A DNA stretch of 60,077 bases from Candidatus Treponema merdequi (GTDB taxonomy: Bacteria > Spirochaetota > Spirochaetia > Treponematales > Treponemataceae), in NCBI GenBank assembly GCA_018064525.1, contig JAGHVB010000028.1:1-60077 (forward strand), given 5' to 3'. The notes under the pieces were generated by a model that saw only the letters and a program-made list of their open reading frames with translations, had not been told where the DNA came from and searched no databases. A program made the translations under genes and the position numbers. Each line of letters starts with the position of its first letter. The first letter of the stretch is position 1. Positions 18,234-27,569 of this stretch are shown here, one piece after another.

Positions 18234-19879
18234 TGTTTCTGATCATTCTCCCGCATTCGGTTAAAGATAGTTTTTTCTATATCTGATTCGTTGTCTTTAT
18301 TTTCAGAAGCTGGAATCATTTCCTGCATTCCTTCTTTTGCTTTCTGAGTTTCCTGTACTTCTGAAAGTTCAAGATTGATTTTCGCATTGATGTCATCCGG
18401 AACTACAACAAGAGCAAGTTTAAAACAATTTATAGCCTTTTCGTAATCACCTTCCCGCTGCGCAATAATTCCGGCATTATAATATGATGCAAATTTAATT
18501 TTTAACGGAGCATCCGGACTGATCTGTTCAAGTCGTTCCATACTTGCATTTTTTTCATTCTGCATAAGATACGTAACACTTAAACCATAAAGTGCATATT
18601 GCTTTGTAAGTTCATCATTATTTTTTTCTGCATCAGCAATTGTCTCTGTAAAACCACTTATAGCTTTGTTATAATCTTTCTGATACCAGTTCCATGTACT
18701 CTCAAGAATATTTTTTGCGTCTTTGAAATTTGCTGAACATGATGTAAAGAATAATGGAACTAAAACAAATACTGCAGACGCAGATACAATATTGAAATTC
18801 TTCGCAGAAAATTCTGAAACAACAAGACTCAATGTAAAAAGAATTACAGCAAGAATTATAAAAAAGCTGTGTCTGTCTACACTCTGTACTTCATACGAAA
18901 CTGTAACCATGTCTTCCTGATTTGCAAATGTATTCAGAATATCATGAGCAGTAAGCTGCTTTACATTCTGCGGAATATTCCGCAGCTCATAAATAACTTT
19001 CACTGCAGAACTTACTTCTGAAGCATCTATGAATTTTGCATGTGCTGTCTTGATAAAAGAAAAATCTTTTCCTGACTGATTTTTTTTATTCACTTCAAGA
19101 CATATATTTTTAATTTTATCTTCACGAAGAGCAGTCTTAACGACAGTTTCACCATCACCGGCTGTGATTTCCGTCTCGCGTTCAGAACCGAAACCGATTA
19201 TTACTACAGATATACCGGAACGGATCGCTTTGTTTAGAGCCGGCTGTAAAAGAGAATCTGTTTCATCACCGTCTGTAAAAAGAAAAATAACGGGGGCTTT
19301 AGATGAAGAAGATGGAAAAGATTTTAAAGCCATTTCAATTCCTTTTCCAAGACTTGTTCCCTGAGAACTCATCATTTCCGGAGAAAGAATATCGAGAATT
19401 GAATATACACTTGCAAAATCTTCTGTCTGTGGAACTGCAATAACACCATCACCTTTTGCAAGAATACATGAAATTGAAATTCCATCCATGTACTCCATAA
19501 GCATTTTTGCATATTCACTGCTTGCCTTTAGTCTCGTAAGATTATTCGGAGCATCTTCTGCCATCATGCTGTAAGAAATATCAAATACAAAAGCACAGGA
19601 TTTTCCATTTTTTTGAACCGGTGTAGAAACACTTCCCCACGAAATTCCAGAAAGTGCAAGAGTTAATGAAACCCATGCAAGCAGACGGAAAATTCCTTTT
19701 AACCATAACCTTATGAAAATTTCATCTGGTTTATAAATTGAGACATCATAATTTTCTTTGTTAATAAAAGACGATGATATTTTTTTAATTTTTTTACATC
19801 TGTCAAAAAGATAAAAAATTGCAAAAGGAATTACTATAAGAAACCATAAAAAATACGGACGTAAAAATGTTATATTCAT
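18182..19879 (-). CDS. BatB-BatC fusion: VWA domain plus TPR region
   Basis: This 565-residue protein starts with two membrane segments (near 8-25 and 60-78). A von Willebrand A domain follows with the metal site DISYS (Asp100, Ser102, Ser104), a Thr in SSQGTS and TDGDE. A third helix lies at 338-356. A hydrophobic stretch ending FFTSC (Cys381) then precedes tetratricopeptide-like helices (about 385-510) and a polar C-terminal tail. BatB (VWA) and BatC (TPR lipoprotein) are normally separate. The FTSC stretch looks like the remnant lipoprotein signal of BatC. The gene starts 1 nt after batA. Confidence 0.82.
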   Translation of the reverse strand: MNITFLRPYFLWFLIVIPFAIFYLFDRCKKIKKISSSFINKENYDVSIYKPDEIFIRLWLKGIFRLLAWVSLTLALSGISWGSVSTPVQKNGKSCAFVFDISYSMMAEDAPNNLTRLKASSEYAKMLMEYMDGISISCILAKGDGVIAVPQTEDFASVYSILDILSPEMMSSQGTSLGKGIEMALKSFPSSSSKAPVIFLFTDGDETDSLLQPALNKAIRSGISVVIIGFGSERETEITAGDGETVVKTALREDKIKNICLEVNKKNQSGKDFSFIKTAHAKFIDASEVSSAVKVIYELRNIPQNVKQLTAHDILNTFANQEDMVTVSYEVQSVDRHSFFIILAVILFTLSLVVSEFSAKNFNIVSASAVFVLVPLFFTSCSANFKDAKNILESTWNWYQKDYNKAISGFTETIADAEKNNDELTKQYALYGLSVTYLMQNEKNASMERLEQISPDAPLKIKFASYYNAGIIAQREGDYEKAINCFKLALVVVPDDINAKINLELSEVQETQKAKEGMQEMIPASENKDNESDIEKTIFNRMRENDQKQWKNYENQDRNNSVIDY

Positions 19880-19880
19880 T

Positions 19881-20885
19881 TCAGATAAACTCCTTTAAAT
19901 AAAGTCGTTTAATAAGCCATGCAAAAATAATACAAATCATCGCAGCAAGCAGAATTTTATCATAATAATAATCATCAATCGTTCTGATGTAATAACTCTG
20001 AACAACATCCTGTTTTTTGATAATTGCAGAAAGCGCCATGCTCATTGCAGAAAGAGACTCTACGCTGTAATATCTGCCACCGGCATTAGCTGCAATTTTT
20101 TCAAGCACCGATGAATCAAAATTAGAATCAAGATATCCTGAATAAACTTTTCCTGTTATCGGATTTATATATTCAAGAGGAACAGTTCCTTTTGTTCCAA
20201 TTCCGACTGTATAAAGAATTATTCCATTTTTTTTGGCAAGCGCACTTGCAGTTTCAGGATGAATTTCACCTGCATTATTTTCACCGTCAGTCAAAAGAAT
20301 GATACATTTTCTTTTTGAATTTGTAGACTTAATGTGATAGACCGCAGAACTGAGTCCTGTACCGATTGCAGTTCCTTCACCCATAAGACCAATTGTTAAT
20401 GAAGAAAGGCGTTTAACAAATGTATCTTTGTCATTTGTAAGCGGAACAATTACAGCAGCTTCTGATCCCATGGCAACAAGTCCATAAGATGCGCCTGGAT
20501 TTATCTGAACAAGTTTTTCTATTGTTGATATGGCAGCAGAAATTCTAGTCATTCCGTTTATATCACGGGCAGCCATTGATGGACTTGTATCTACTACAAA
20601 AAGAACATCTGTTCCTCGTGATGTATAAACGCGTTCCTGATGATGAACTACAGGTTCTGCAAAAGCAATTACTGTAATAATAAAACTTATTAAACAAAAA
20701 GCTTCACAGATAAAAGAAATCACTTTACGAAAATTATCATTCCATGTAAAAACCCAGCCGTTCCAGTCAGAGAAAGTAAGAGGAAGAGCTATTTTATTAA
20801 ATACTTTAATTTTTCTAAGCGCATAAAGAAGAGGAATTAAAATTAAATATAAAAAAGCAGATGGATTCATAAAATCAACTGTCAT
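19881..20885 (-). CDS. batA: BatA-like VWA-domain membrane protein
   Basis: This 334-residue protein has two N-terminal membrane helices, a VWA domain with the metal site DTSPS (in LFVVDTSPSM) and LLTDGENNAGE, and a C-terminal helix. Bat proteins are linked to oxygen tolerance in Bacteroides, and the operon is conserved in spirochaetes; the biochemical role is unresolved. The ATG at 20885 has AGGAGG 7 nt upstream and lies 2 nt after the stop of the preceding gene. Confidence 0.85.
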   Translation of the reverse strand: MTVDFMNPSAFLYLILIPLLYALRKIKVFNKIALPLTFSDWNGWVFTWNDNFRKVISFICEAFCLISFIITVIAFAEPVVHHQERVYTSRGTDVLFVVDTSPSMAARDINGMTRISAAISTIEKLVQINPGASYGLVAMGSEAAVIVPLTNDKDTFVKRLSSLTIGLMGEGTAIGTGLSSAVYHIKSTNSKRKCIILLTDGENNAGEIHPETASALAKKNGIILYTVGIGTKGTVPLEYINPITGKVYSGYLDSNFDSSVLEKIAANAGGRYYSVESLSAMSMALSAIIKKQDVVQSYYIRTIDDYYYDKILLAAMICIIFAWLIKRLYLKEFI

Positions 20886-20887
20886 AA

Positions 20888-21943
20888 TCAATCCTCCTGT
20901 CCTTCGCTTGTTTCAAAACAATCAATTGCTTTTATAATCATTTCGGTTAAAGATTTTCTTTCTGTTTTTGCAAGAGCAGCCTGATGTTCTGAAGGTGGAT
21001 AAAGCTGAGAGTCAATGGAATCGTGTGCATATCTTATGTAATCCGTTCTTGTAAACATTGAAGCAAGATCTTCGACAGAGTATGCAATATCTGACGGAAT
21101 ATCACCAATACAGATTTTTTCAAATGCTTCACGAATTCTGCTGGATGAAATTGCAGTAAATCTGTAATCAAATCTAAACTCAAGATAGTTTCTTGTAATA
21201 TTCTGTAAAGCCGTACAGAACTCAATGTCTGAACATTTTGAATTTTTATAAAGTTTTTTAATTTTCTTCAATGCATCTTCTGCATTCTTTTTATAGGCAC
21301 GGCGTTTAAGATAAAGTTTCCATTTGCGTTTTATTGCATTAAACTTTAAAAGAACCCTGAAGAAAACAATCAGAATTATAATTGCACCAAGTGCTATCAA
21401 AAATATAACATAAGTAGTTCCAGGAATAATTACAGGAGGAACAGGCGGCATCATCTGATGATTATTTGTTTTTTCGACGATTGACTTTATCTGAATCGGA
21501 TAAAGAGCAACGTAAAATTCAGGATCAGCTGCAGATAACTCATCTTCAGCATTAACTGAATCTGATATCTTATTATCTTCTGAATGAGAAACAATTCCAA
21601 GTGCTTCATTCAGGTTGAAAGAAGGAAAAGAAATATTTCCTGTTTTCCATGGAATAATTACAAAACGAACTGTATATTCCATATCATTCTGATATAATTC
21701 TGCTGTTAGTACACTGAAATTTTCTTCAAGACCGGTAAATGGATTCTTTAAATCTTTTTTTTCAGCAGATTTATCGCCTGCAAAAAAATCAATCGCAGAT
21801 CTGAAAGTATACCTGATTTCTGCATGATCACCGACATAAACATCTATCGGAAGCAAAACCTGTCCTGCATTTTCATAGTCTTGAGGAAAAGTAAAAAATG
21901 AAAAAGTTAAAAGCATTAAAATGCTCAAAAGATTTTTTTTCAT
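20888..21943 (-). CDS. DUF4381-position membrane protein of the Bat operon
   Basis: This 351-residue protein has a signal peptide, a periplasmic beta-rich region of about 170 residues, one membrane helix (TYVIFLIALGAIIILIVFF) and a basic cytoplasmic tail with YKKNAEDALKKIKKLY. The position between DUF58 and BatA, and the tail, match DUF4381 proteins; the external part is longer than usual. The ATG at 21943 overlaps the DUF58 stop (ATGA) and has GAGGGA upstream. A longer reading frame from 22036 exists but would run over the DUF58 gene. Confidence 0.65.
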   Translation of the reverse strand: MKKNLLSILMLLTFSFFTFPQDYENAGQVLLPIDVYVGDHAEIRYTFRSAIDFFAGDKSAEKKDLKNPFTGLEENFSVLTAELYQNDMEYTVRFVIIPWKTGNISFPSFNLNEALGIVSHSEDNKISDSVNAEDELSAADPEFYVALYPIQIKSIVEKTNNHQMMPPVPPVIIPGTTYVIFLIALGAIIILIVFFRVLLKFNAIKRKWKLYLKRRAYKKNAEDALKKIKKLYKNSKCSDIEFCTALQNITRNYLEFRFDYRFTAISSSRIREAFEKICIGDIPSDIAYSVEDLASMFTRTDYIRYAHDSIDSQLYPPSEHQAALAKTERKSLTEMIIKAIDCFETSEGQED

Positions 21944-22833
21944 TGCAAATCCCTCGACATGAAAAAATTTGAAAGAGATGTCAAACAGTCTTCTGTTGTT
22001 GAAATTTTTAAAGGATAGGCTCCATGTCTGAGACATGTATCAGAAAAACGCTGAGTTCTCATTCGTCCGTCTTCACGCCATGCAGCTCTGAACATTCTTG
22101 AATTTGTAGGCATCACTTTTCTGATTCCGTTTTCAGGATCTACAAATGGAATTGCTCCCATTTCCGGAAGATTATAATCTGACGGATCACCGATTTTTAC
22201 ACAGACAACATCATGTCTCTGTGCAAGATGAGTAAGACCGTTTTCCCAGCCGCGCATTCTGAAATCTGATATAACAAAAACAAGTGAACGCTTTTTTAAA
22301 ATTTTTCCGGCACCAGTCAAAGCATTTGCGAGAACAGAACCACATTTTGTATGTTCCGGTTTTTTATCAAACTGACTTAAAAGAATCATTGTCTGAGTAG
22401 CTCCGCTTTTTGGTGAACATACAAATTCAATTTCACCGCCAAACAAAACAGCTCCAACAGGATTTGCATTATTTTCTGCAGCAAGTGTCAATAACGCAGC
22501 AGTTTCCATTGCAGTATTCAATCGTGCTTTTCCTTTTGAACCTGTCTGCATTGAAAGAGATCTGTCAATTACAAGAAAAATCTGAAGTTCCCGTTCTTCT
22601 TCAAAAATTTTGACATAAGGTTTTGCACTGCGCGCAGTAACGTTCCAGTCAATCGTACGAACATCGTCGCCACGCAGATATTCACGGACACCGGAAAATT
22701 CAATTCCCTGACCGTGATAAAGCGATTTAAATGAACCGTTTTGAAGAGTATTTGCCAAAGTTTTTGTCGTAATTCTGAGCAAAGCCGCTTTCTGAATAAG
22801 CGTATCTTTGTTTCCGATAATTGATTCTGCCAT
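21940..22833 (-). CDS. DUF58 protein of the MoxR/Bat operon
   Basis: This 297-residue cytoplasmic protein has the DUF58 hallmark GQGIEFSGVREYLRGDDVRTIDWNVTAR split over residues 40-70, followed by a degenerate VWA-like fold (LVIDRSLSM). DUF58 proteins accompany MoxR ATPases and are thought to be their substrates or adaptors. It begins 32 nt after moxR and overlaps the next gene by 4 nt. Confidence 0.88.
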   Translation of the reverse strand: MAESIIGNKDTLIQKAALLRITTKTLANTLQNGSFKSLYHGQGIEFSGVREYLRGDDVRTIDWNVTARSAKPYVKIFEEERELQIFLVIDRSLSMQTGSKGKARLNTAMETAALLTLAAENNANPVGAVLFGGEIEFVCSPKSGATQTMILLSQFDKKPEHTKCGSVLANALTGAGKILKKRSLVFVISDFRMRGWENGLTHLAQRHDVVCVKIGDPSDYNLPEMGAIPFVDPENGIRKVMPTNSRMFRAAWREDGRMRTQRFSDTCLRHGAYPLKISTTEDCLTSLSNFFMSRDLQ

Positions 22834-22865
22834 ATTTCACTTAAAATAAATAAGAATTAAACCTG

Positions 22866-23891
22866 TTACGGTAACGGCATAAAATCGAGAATCTTAGAAA
22901 TGATATCATCTGCTGTAACACCGGTAGCACTTGCTTCATAAGAAAGAATAAGACGGTGACGAAGAACAGCAGGAGCAACAGCCTTGATGTCTTCGGGTAA
23001 AACAAAACTTCTTCCTGCAAAAAGTGCATTCACTTTTGCACATTGAAGAAGTGCAATTCCTGCTCTTGGTGACGCACCATAAGTGATGTATTTTGTAATG
23101 TCGTCACCTGCTTTTGTAAAGCTTACAGGGCTCTTGAGTTCTGCCTGAGATTTTTCAATCGGGCGTGTTACATTTACAATTGAAACGATGTATTCAATGA
23201 TTTTATCATCGCATACAATTTTATCCAGAAGTGCACGGCACTTGTTCAGACTTCTTTCATTGAAAACCTGATTAACTTCTACCTGATCTGCGTTTCCACA
23301 TGTCTTTACGATTTCGATTTCTTCTTTTGGAGTTGGATATGGAACTACAACTTTCATCAGAAAACGGTCAAGCTCTGCTTCCGGGAGATTATATGTTCCT
23401 TCCTGTTCGATAGGGTTTTGTGTTGCGAGAACAAAAAACGGTTCAGGAAGTTTATGTGAAGTTTCTCCGATTGTAACCTGGCGCTCTGCCATTGCTTCAA
23501 GAAGTGCTGACTGAACTTTTGCAGGTGCACGGTTAATTTCGTCTGCAAAAACTACGTTTGTAAATACAGGTCCTTTTCTTACAGAAAATCTTCCGCTCGA
23601 CTGTTCATAAATCAAAGTGCCAGTCAAATCGGCCGGAAGAAGGTCAGGTGTAAACTGAATGCGCTTAAAATCAAGTCCGGAGATTTCTGCAAAAGTCCTT
23701 ACAGCGAGTGTCTTTGCAAGTCCCGGTACACCTTCAAGTAAAACATGTCCGCCTGCAACAAGGGCTGTTAAAATTCCATCTATAACCTGAGACTGGCCTA
23801 CAAGGCGTTTTGAAGCTTCTTCGCGGCATCTGTCTGCGAGAGCACGGCATTCATTTAAATCTGCTTCTGTAATATTTCCGTATTTTTCCAT
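22866..23891 (-). CDS. moxR: MoxR-family AAA+ ATPase
   Basis: This 341-residue cytoplasmic ATPase has Walker A GVPGLAKT (54-61), Walker B VVFADEIN (113-120), the sensor region LATQNPIEQEGTY and a C-terminal lid. MoxR proteins act as chaperones for metal-binding VWA proteins, and here the VWA partners follow in the same operon. A GATGGGGA ribosome site precedes the ATG. It is the first gene of a seven- to eight-gene operon running to 16425. The divergent aminotransferase gene shares the 129-bp promoter region 23892-24020. Confidence 0.93.
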   Translation of the reverse strand: MEKYGNITEADLNECRALADRCREEASKRLVGQSQVIDGILTALVAGGHVLLEGVPGLAKTLAVRTFAEISGLDFKRIQFTPDLLPADLTGTLIYEQSSGRFSVRKGPVFTNVVFADEINRAPAKVQSALLEAMAERQVTIGETSHKLPEPFFVLATQNPIEQEGTYNLPEAELDRFLMKVVVPYPTPKEEIEIVKTCGNADQVEVNQVFNERSLNKCRALLDKIVCDDKIIEYIVSIVNVTRPIEKSQAELKSPVSFTKAGDDITKYITYGASPRAGIALLQCAKVNALFAGRSFVLPEDIKAVAPAVLRHRLILSYEASATGVTADDIISKILDFMPLP

Positions 23892-23981
23892 AAAAAAATC
23901 CCCATCTGAAAAAACTTATTTAATTTATATGAAAAATGTACCAAACTTTTGCAATTTATTCTATATATTGCAGTTTTCTGA

Positions 23982-24010
23982 TTGCATGAATCAGACATTT
24001 TTTGTATAAT
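23982..24010 (+). promoter_or_regulatory. Promoter of the aminotransferase gene; near-leaderless
   Basis: TTGCAT (23982-23987), a 17-nt spacer and TATAAT (24005-24010) lie 10 nt before the ATG at 24021. The message would have about 0-4 nt before the start codon and no ribosome binding site. Confidence 0.6.
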
Positions 24011-24020
24011 CCACTTTATC

Positions 24021-25307
24021 ATGTTAAACCCTTTAGCACAAGAATTAAATAACGTTTTACGAGGCACAATTGCCCAGAACCTTTTTTCAGATTTAGGAAC
24101 AAGAATCTTTTTTCCAAACGGAATCATCGCTCAGAGCGGCGAAGCTAAGAAACTTGGAACTGTAGCTAACGGTACAATCGGTATGGCAGTTATCGGAGGC
24201 CATCCGGTTACACTCGACTGCATACACAAATATGCAGACAAACTCACAGATGCAGAACTCGTAGCTTACGCTCCGACTGCCGGAAATGCAGAACTCCGCC
24301 AGATGTGGAAAGAAAAACTCATTCAAAAAAATCCGTCTCTTAAAAATAAATCATTCTCGCTTCCTGTTTTAGTTCCAGGACTTACAGCCGGAATTTCATA
24401 CCTTTCTGACCTCTTTCTCGACTCAGAAAAAACTCTTCTCGCTGCAGATCCTTCATGGGACAACTACTCGCTCATCGCAGAAACTCGCCGCGGAGCAGGT
24501 TTTAAGCAGTTCAATCTTTTCAAAGACGGAAAGTTTGACATGGAAAGTTTTGAAAGCTGCGTAAAAGAAGAAGCAAAATCAGGATCTGTACGCGTTCTTT
24601 TGAACTTTCCGCAGAATCCTTCAGGATACAGTCCGACAAAAGCAGAAGCTGCAAAAATCTGTGACATCTTGAAAGAAGTTGCAGAAAATGGAGCAAAAGT
24701 GCTTGCAATCAGTGATGATGCTTACTTTGGCCTCAATTACGAAGAAGATATCTATCCGGAATCTCTTTTTGCAAGAACTGCTGACTTACATAAAAATATT
24801 CTCGCAGTTAAAATCGATGGTCCTACAAAAGAAGATTTCGTCTGGGGATTCAGAAGCGGTTTCCTGACTTTTGCAAACCCTGAAATGACAGAAGAACAGT
24901 ACACTGCCCTCATTACAAAACTCATGGGTGTAATCAGATCATCTGTTTCATGTGCTTCTACTCCAGGACAGAGCATGCTTTTAAAAGCAATGAAAGATCC
25001 TGCAATCGAAGAACAGAAACTCGCATTCAGAAAAGTACTCAAAGAAAGATACGACATCGTTAAAAACTTTGTTAACACACATAAATGTTCAAACCTCAAT
25101 CCGCTTCCGTTCAACTCAGGATATTTCATGAGCTTCGAAGTTCCATCTAAAAAAGCTTATGACCTTCGTGTAAAACTTTTGCATCACAATGGAATCGGAA
25201 CTGTTGCAATCGACAACAAAACTTTGCGCGTTGCATTCAGCAGCATTGAGACTGACAAACTTTTAACAGTTTACGAAACTATCTACAAAGTAGCTGAGGA
25301 ATTATGA
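24021..25307 (+). CDS. PLP-dependent class I/II aminotransferase
   Basis: This 428-residue fold-type-I enzyme transfers amino groups between an amino acid and a 2-oxo acid. Visible features are NFPQNPSGY (PLP-ring Asn region), ISDDAYFGL (Asp and Tyr for the cofactor), the Schiff-base Lys in DGPTKEDF and the substrate Arg region in WGFRSG. The closest relatives from memory are aromatic or broad-range aminotransferases of clostridia and treponemes; the substrate is unknown. I start at MLNPLAQELN because upstream in-frame codons overlap the promoter. Its stop overlaps the next start (ATGA). Confidence 0.85.
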   Translation: MLNPLAQELNNVLRGTIAQNLFSDLGTRIFFPNGIIAQSGEAKKLGTVANGTIGMAVIGGHPVTLDCIHKYADKLTDAELVAYAPTAGNAELRQMWKEKLIQKNPSLKNKSFSLPVLVPGLTAGISYLSDLFLDSEKTLLAADPSWDNYSLIAETRRGAGFKQFNLFKDGKFDMESFESCVKEEAKSGSVRVLLNFPQNPSGYSPTKAEAAKICDILKEVAENGAKVLAISDDAYFGLNYEEDIYPESLFARTADLHKNILAVKIDGPTKEDFVWGFRSGFLTFANPEMTEEQYTALITKLMGVIRSSVSCASTPGQSMLLKAMKDPAIEEQKLAFRKVLKERYDIVKNFVNTHKCSNLNPLPFNSGYFMSFEVPSKKAYDLRVKLLHHNGIGTVAIDNKTLRVAFSSIETDKLLTVYETIYKVAEEL

Positions 25308-26563
25308 AAAAACATATCTGTCTAAAGTGCCTCCTTGCTTTTTTAAGCATCTTATTTATTGAAGGCTGTTCAAAAAACAACTCGGAGGTGCTCATCTTAT
25401 GGACAGATAATGTTGAGTTTGCCTCTTACGCAGAACTTTTCAATTCAACTCAAGATGATGTAAAAGTCGCAGCTGTTTACAGATCTGACATAATCAGTTC
25501 TCTTCCTGTAGAAAAAGGTCACACAAATCCTGACCTCTGCGCAGGAAGTTATCTTTCAAGTGGAATTTCAAAGCACTATTTCTCGTCATTAAACAGTATT
25601 TTTTCAGACAGACTTAAACAGGAGAGTTTTTACACTTCCCTTCTGGACTTCGGAAAAAAAGGAAACACTCAGTTTTTACTTCCTGTAAACTTTAATCTTG
25701 GTGCACTCGTCTATGACACTGCAAATTCTGAATATGTTTCAGGAAACGACTCAATCACCTTTGACCAGATAAAAGAATGTTCTTCAAAGTTTAACCTTAA
25801 AAATAAAGACAACATCTACTTAAAAATGGGCTTTGCTCCACAGTGGAATGCAGATTTTCTTTATGAAATAATTGCCTCTGAAGGTATAACATTTTCTTAC
25901 CAGAATGAAGTAATCAAATTTAACATTCCACAGTTTGAATCAGCACTTGAAGGCATTAAAAGCTGGACAAAAGAAATCAATACATCATGTAATGATGAAA
26001 AAGATTTTTCATTCAAATATCTTTATACTCCATATAATAAACAGGTTCTTCAGCAAAAATCTCTTTTTGCCTATGCTTCAAGCGATTCTCTTTTATCTTT
26101 ATCTGAAGAACAGATAGATAAAATGGATTTCAAGTGGCTCTCTTCTTCTACAAAAATTACAGTACTCGAAAACGCTTCGATGATTGGAATCTATAAAAAA
26201 TCAAAAAATAAAAAAGCTTGTAAAAAATTCATCCAGTGGTTTATGACAAAAGAAGCACAGGAAATGATGCTTAAAAGAAAAATCGACATGAACCTTGATA
26301 CAAATACATTTGGAATTGCAAATGGTTTTTCATCACTCATAGAAGTTAACGAACATGTTCTTCCGATTTATTACAAATGCCTTCTTGCAAAAATTCCATC
26401 AAGTTCACAGATTAAAGCACCTTTTATGTATTCTTCAGACTGGAAAACAATAAAAAAAGATGTTCTTCTTCCATTTGTTTTAAAAAATCTTGAAGAAAAA
26501 AATGCAGTTATCGATTTTCCAAAATATTACGCAGAATGGGTAAGTCAGAACAAAGAGGAATAA
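25304..26563 (+). CDS. Solute-binding lipoprotein (ABC family 1 type), no permease nearby
   Basis: This 419-residue lipoprotein has lipobox FIEGC with Cys22, then the fold of extracellular solute-binding family 1: a beta start VLILWTDNVEFASYAELFN and a C-terminal KKACKKFIQWFMTKEAQEMML segment typical of sugar-binding proteins. No permease or ATPase gene lies within the window close to it. It is coupled to the aminotransferase (4-nt overlap) and is followed after 1 nt by hslO. The ligand is unknown. Confidence 0.75.
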   Translation: MKKHICLKCLLAFLSILFIEGCSKNNSEVLILWTDNVEFASYAELFNSTQDDVKVAAVYRSDIISSLPVEKGHTNPDLCAGSYLSSGISKHYFSSLNSIFSDRLKQESFYTSLLDFGKKGNTQFLLPVNFNLGALVYDTANSEYVSGNDSITFDQIKECSSKFNLKNKDNIYLKMGFAPQWNADFLYEIIASEGITFSYQNEVIKFNIPQFESALEGIKSWTKEINTSCNDEKDFSFKYLYTPYNKQVLQQKSLFAYASSDSLLSLSEEQIDKMDFKWLSSSTKITVLENASMIGIYKKSKNKKACKKFIQWFMTKEAQEMMLKRKIDMNLDTNTFGIANGFSSLIEVNEHVLPIYYKCLLAKIPSSSQIKAPFMYSSDWKTIKKDVLLPFVLKNLEEKNAVIDFPKYYAEWVSQNKEE

Positions 26564-26564
26564 A

Positions 26565-27569
26565 ATGATAAAAAAAGAAATTACTGACAAAGAACTGCTT
26601 GCATCACTCAACTCAATTGAAAAAGACGGAATGAGCGTTTTTATCATGGCTGACGGACGCTTTCGCGGTGCTTTTTTTAATGGAACTAAATTAATAAACG
26701 AGATGCGTGCACAGCATAATCTCGGTATTCTTGAAACAATGGTCCTCGGTCAGGGAATCTTGTGCGCTGCACTTATGATTCAGACTATGAAAGGAAAAGA
26801 ACATTTGACTTTCAGATATGAAACAAACGGAAAAGCACGCGGTTTTTCTGTAGAAGTTGACAGCACAGGTTATGTACGCGGGTTTCTTTTAAATGACAAT
26901 ATTCCGATTGATAAACCACTTGAGTCATGGGATCTTGCCCCTTTCTTTGGTGACGGCGGAACTTTAACAGTTTCAAGATTCCCGGAAGGCGCAAAAGAAC
27001 CGATGGTTTCATCTGTAGAAATAATTCATAAAAATATTGCAAAAGATTTGACATATTATTTTTCACAGTCAGAACAGATAAACACAGCTTTTAACACAAG
27101 CATTCAGTTTGACAGCAAAGGCCGTGTAATTGGAGCCGGCGGACTTTTCTTACAGGCAATACCAGTAACTGGCGGACACAAAGTTGAAGAAAAACCTTCT
27201 GACAAACCAAGCAATGATAACTCTTCAGATAAAATTGAAGACTTTGCAAACATGGCAGAAGATGAACTTTTGCAGCGTGCAGAAAATGCATTTAGAGCAA
27301 TGCCTTCAATCGGAAAATGGTTTTCTGATAAAGGCGACAGAGATGATGTAGTTTATGGTCTTTTCAGGGAATTCAATCCGAAGGTTGTTCTGGAACGCGA
27401 CATCGTTTTCGACTGTCCATGCAGAAAGGAAAACTTTATCAGACAGATAAAATATCTTCCAAAAAACGAATTTGCTGACATAATCGAAAACGGGCCTGAT
27501 CCGATAGAAGTAATCTGCCATAATTGTGGCAGCGTCTATAAAATTACAAAAGAAGAATTACAGAACTGA
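26565..27569 (+). CDS. hslO: Hsp33 redox-regulated chaperone
   Basis: This 334-residue holdase protects proteins during oxidative stress. The N-terminal domain has LGQGILCAALMIQTMKG and later GAGGLFLQAIP. The C-terminal redox switch carries the four zinc cysteines as CPC and, about 45 residues on, CHNC. It is slightly longer than E. coli Hsp33 (about 290) because of an acidic linker near residues 210-230. GAGGA precedes the ATG and it follows the lipoprotein gene by 1 nt. Its stop codon abuts the stop of the convergent next gene with no gap. Confidence 0.93.
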   Translation: MIKKEITDKELLASLNSIEKDGMSVFIMADGRFRGAFFNGTKLINEMRAQHNLGILETMVLGQGILCAALMIQTMKGKEHLTFRYETNGKARGFSVEVDSTGYVRGFLLNDNIPIDKPLESWDLAPFFGDGGTLTVSRFPEGAKEPMVSSVEIIHKNIAKDLTYYFSQSEQINTAFNTSIQFDSKGRVIGAGGLFLQAIPVTGGHKVEEKPSDKPSNDNSSDKIEDFANMAEDELLQRAENAFRAMPSIGKWFSDKGDRDDVVYGLFREFNPKVVLERDIVFDCPCRKENFIRQIKYLPKNEFADIIENGPDPIEVICHNCGSVYKITKEELQN

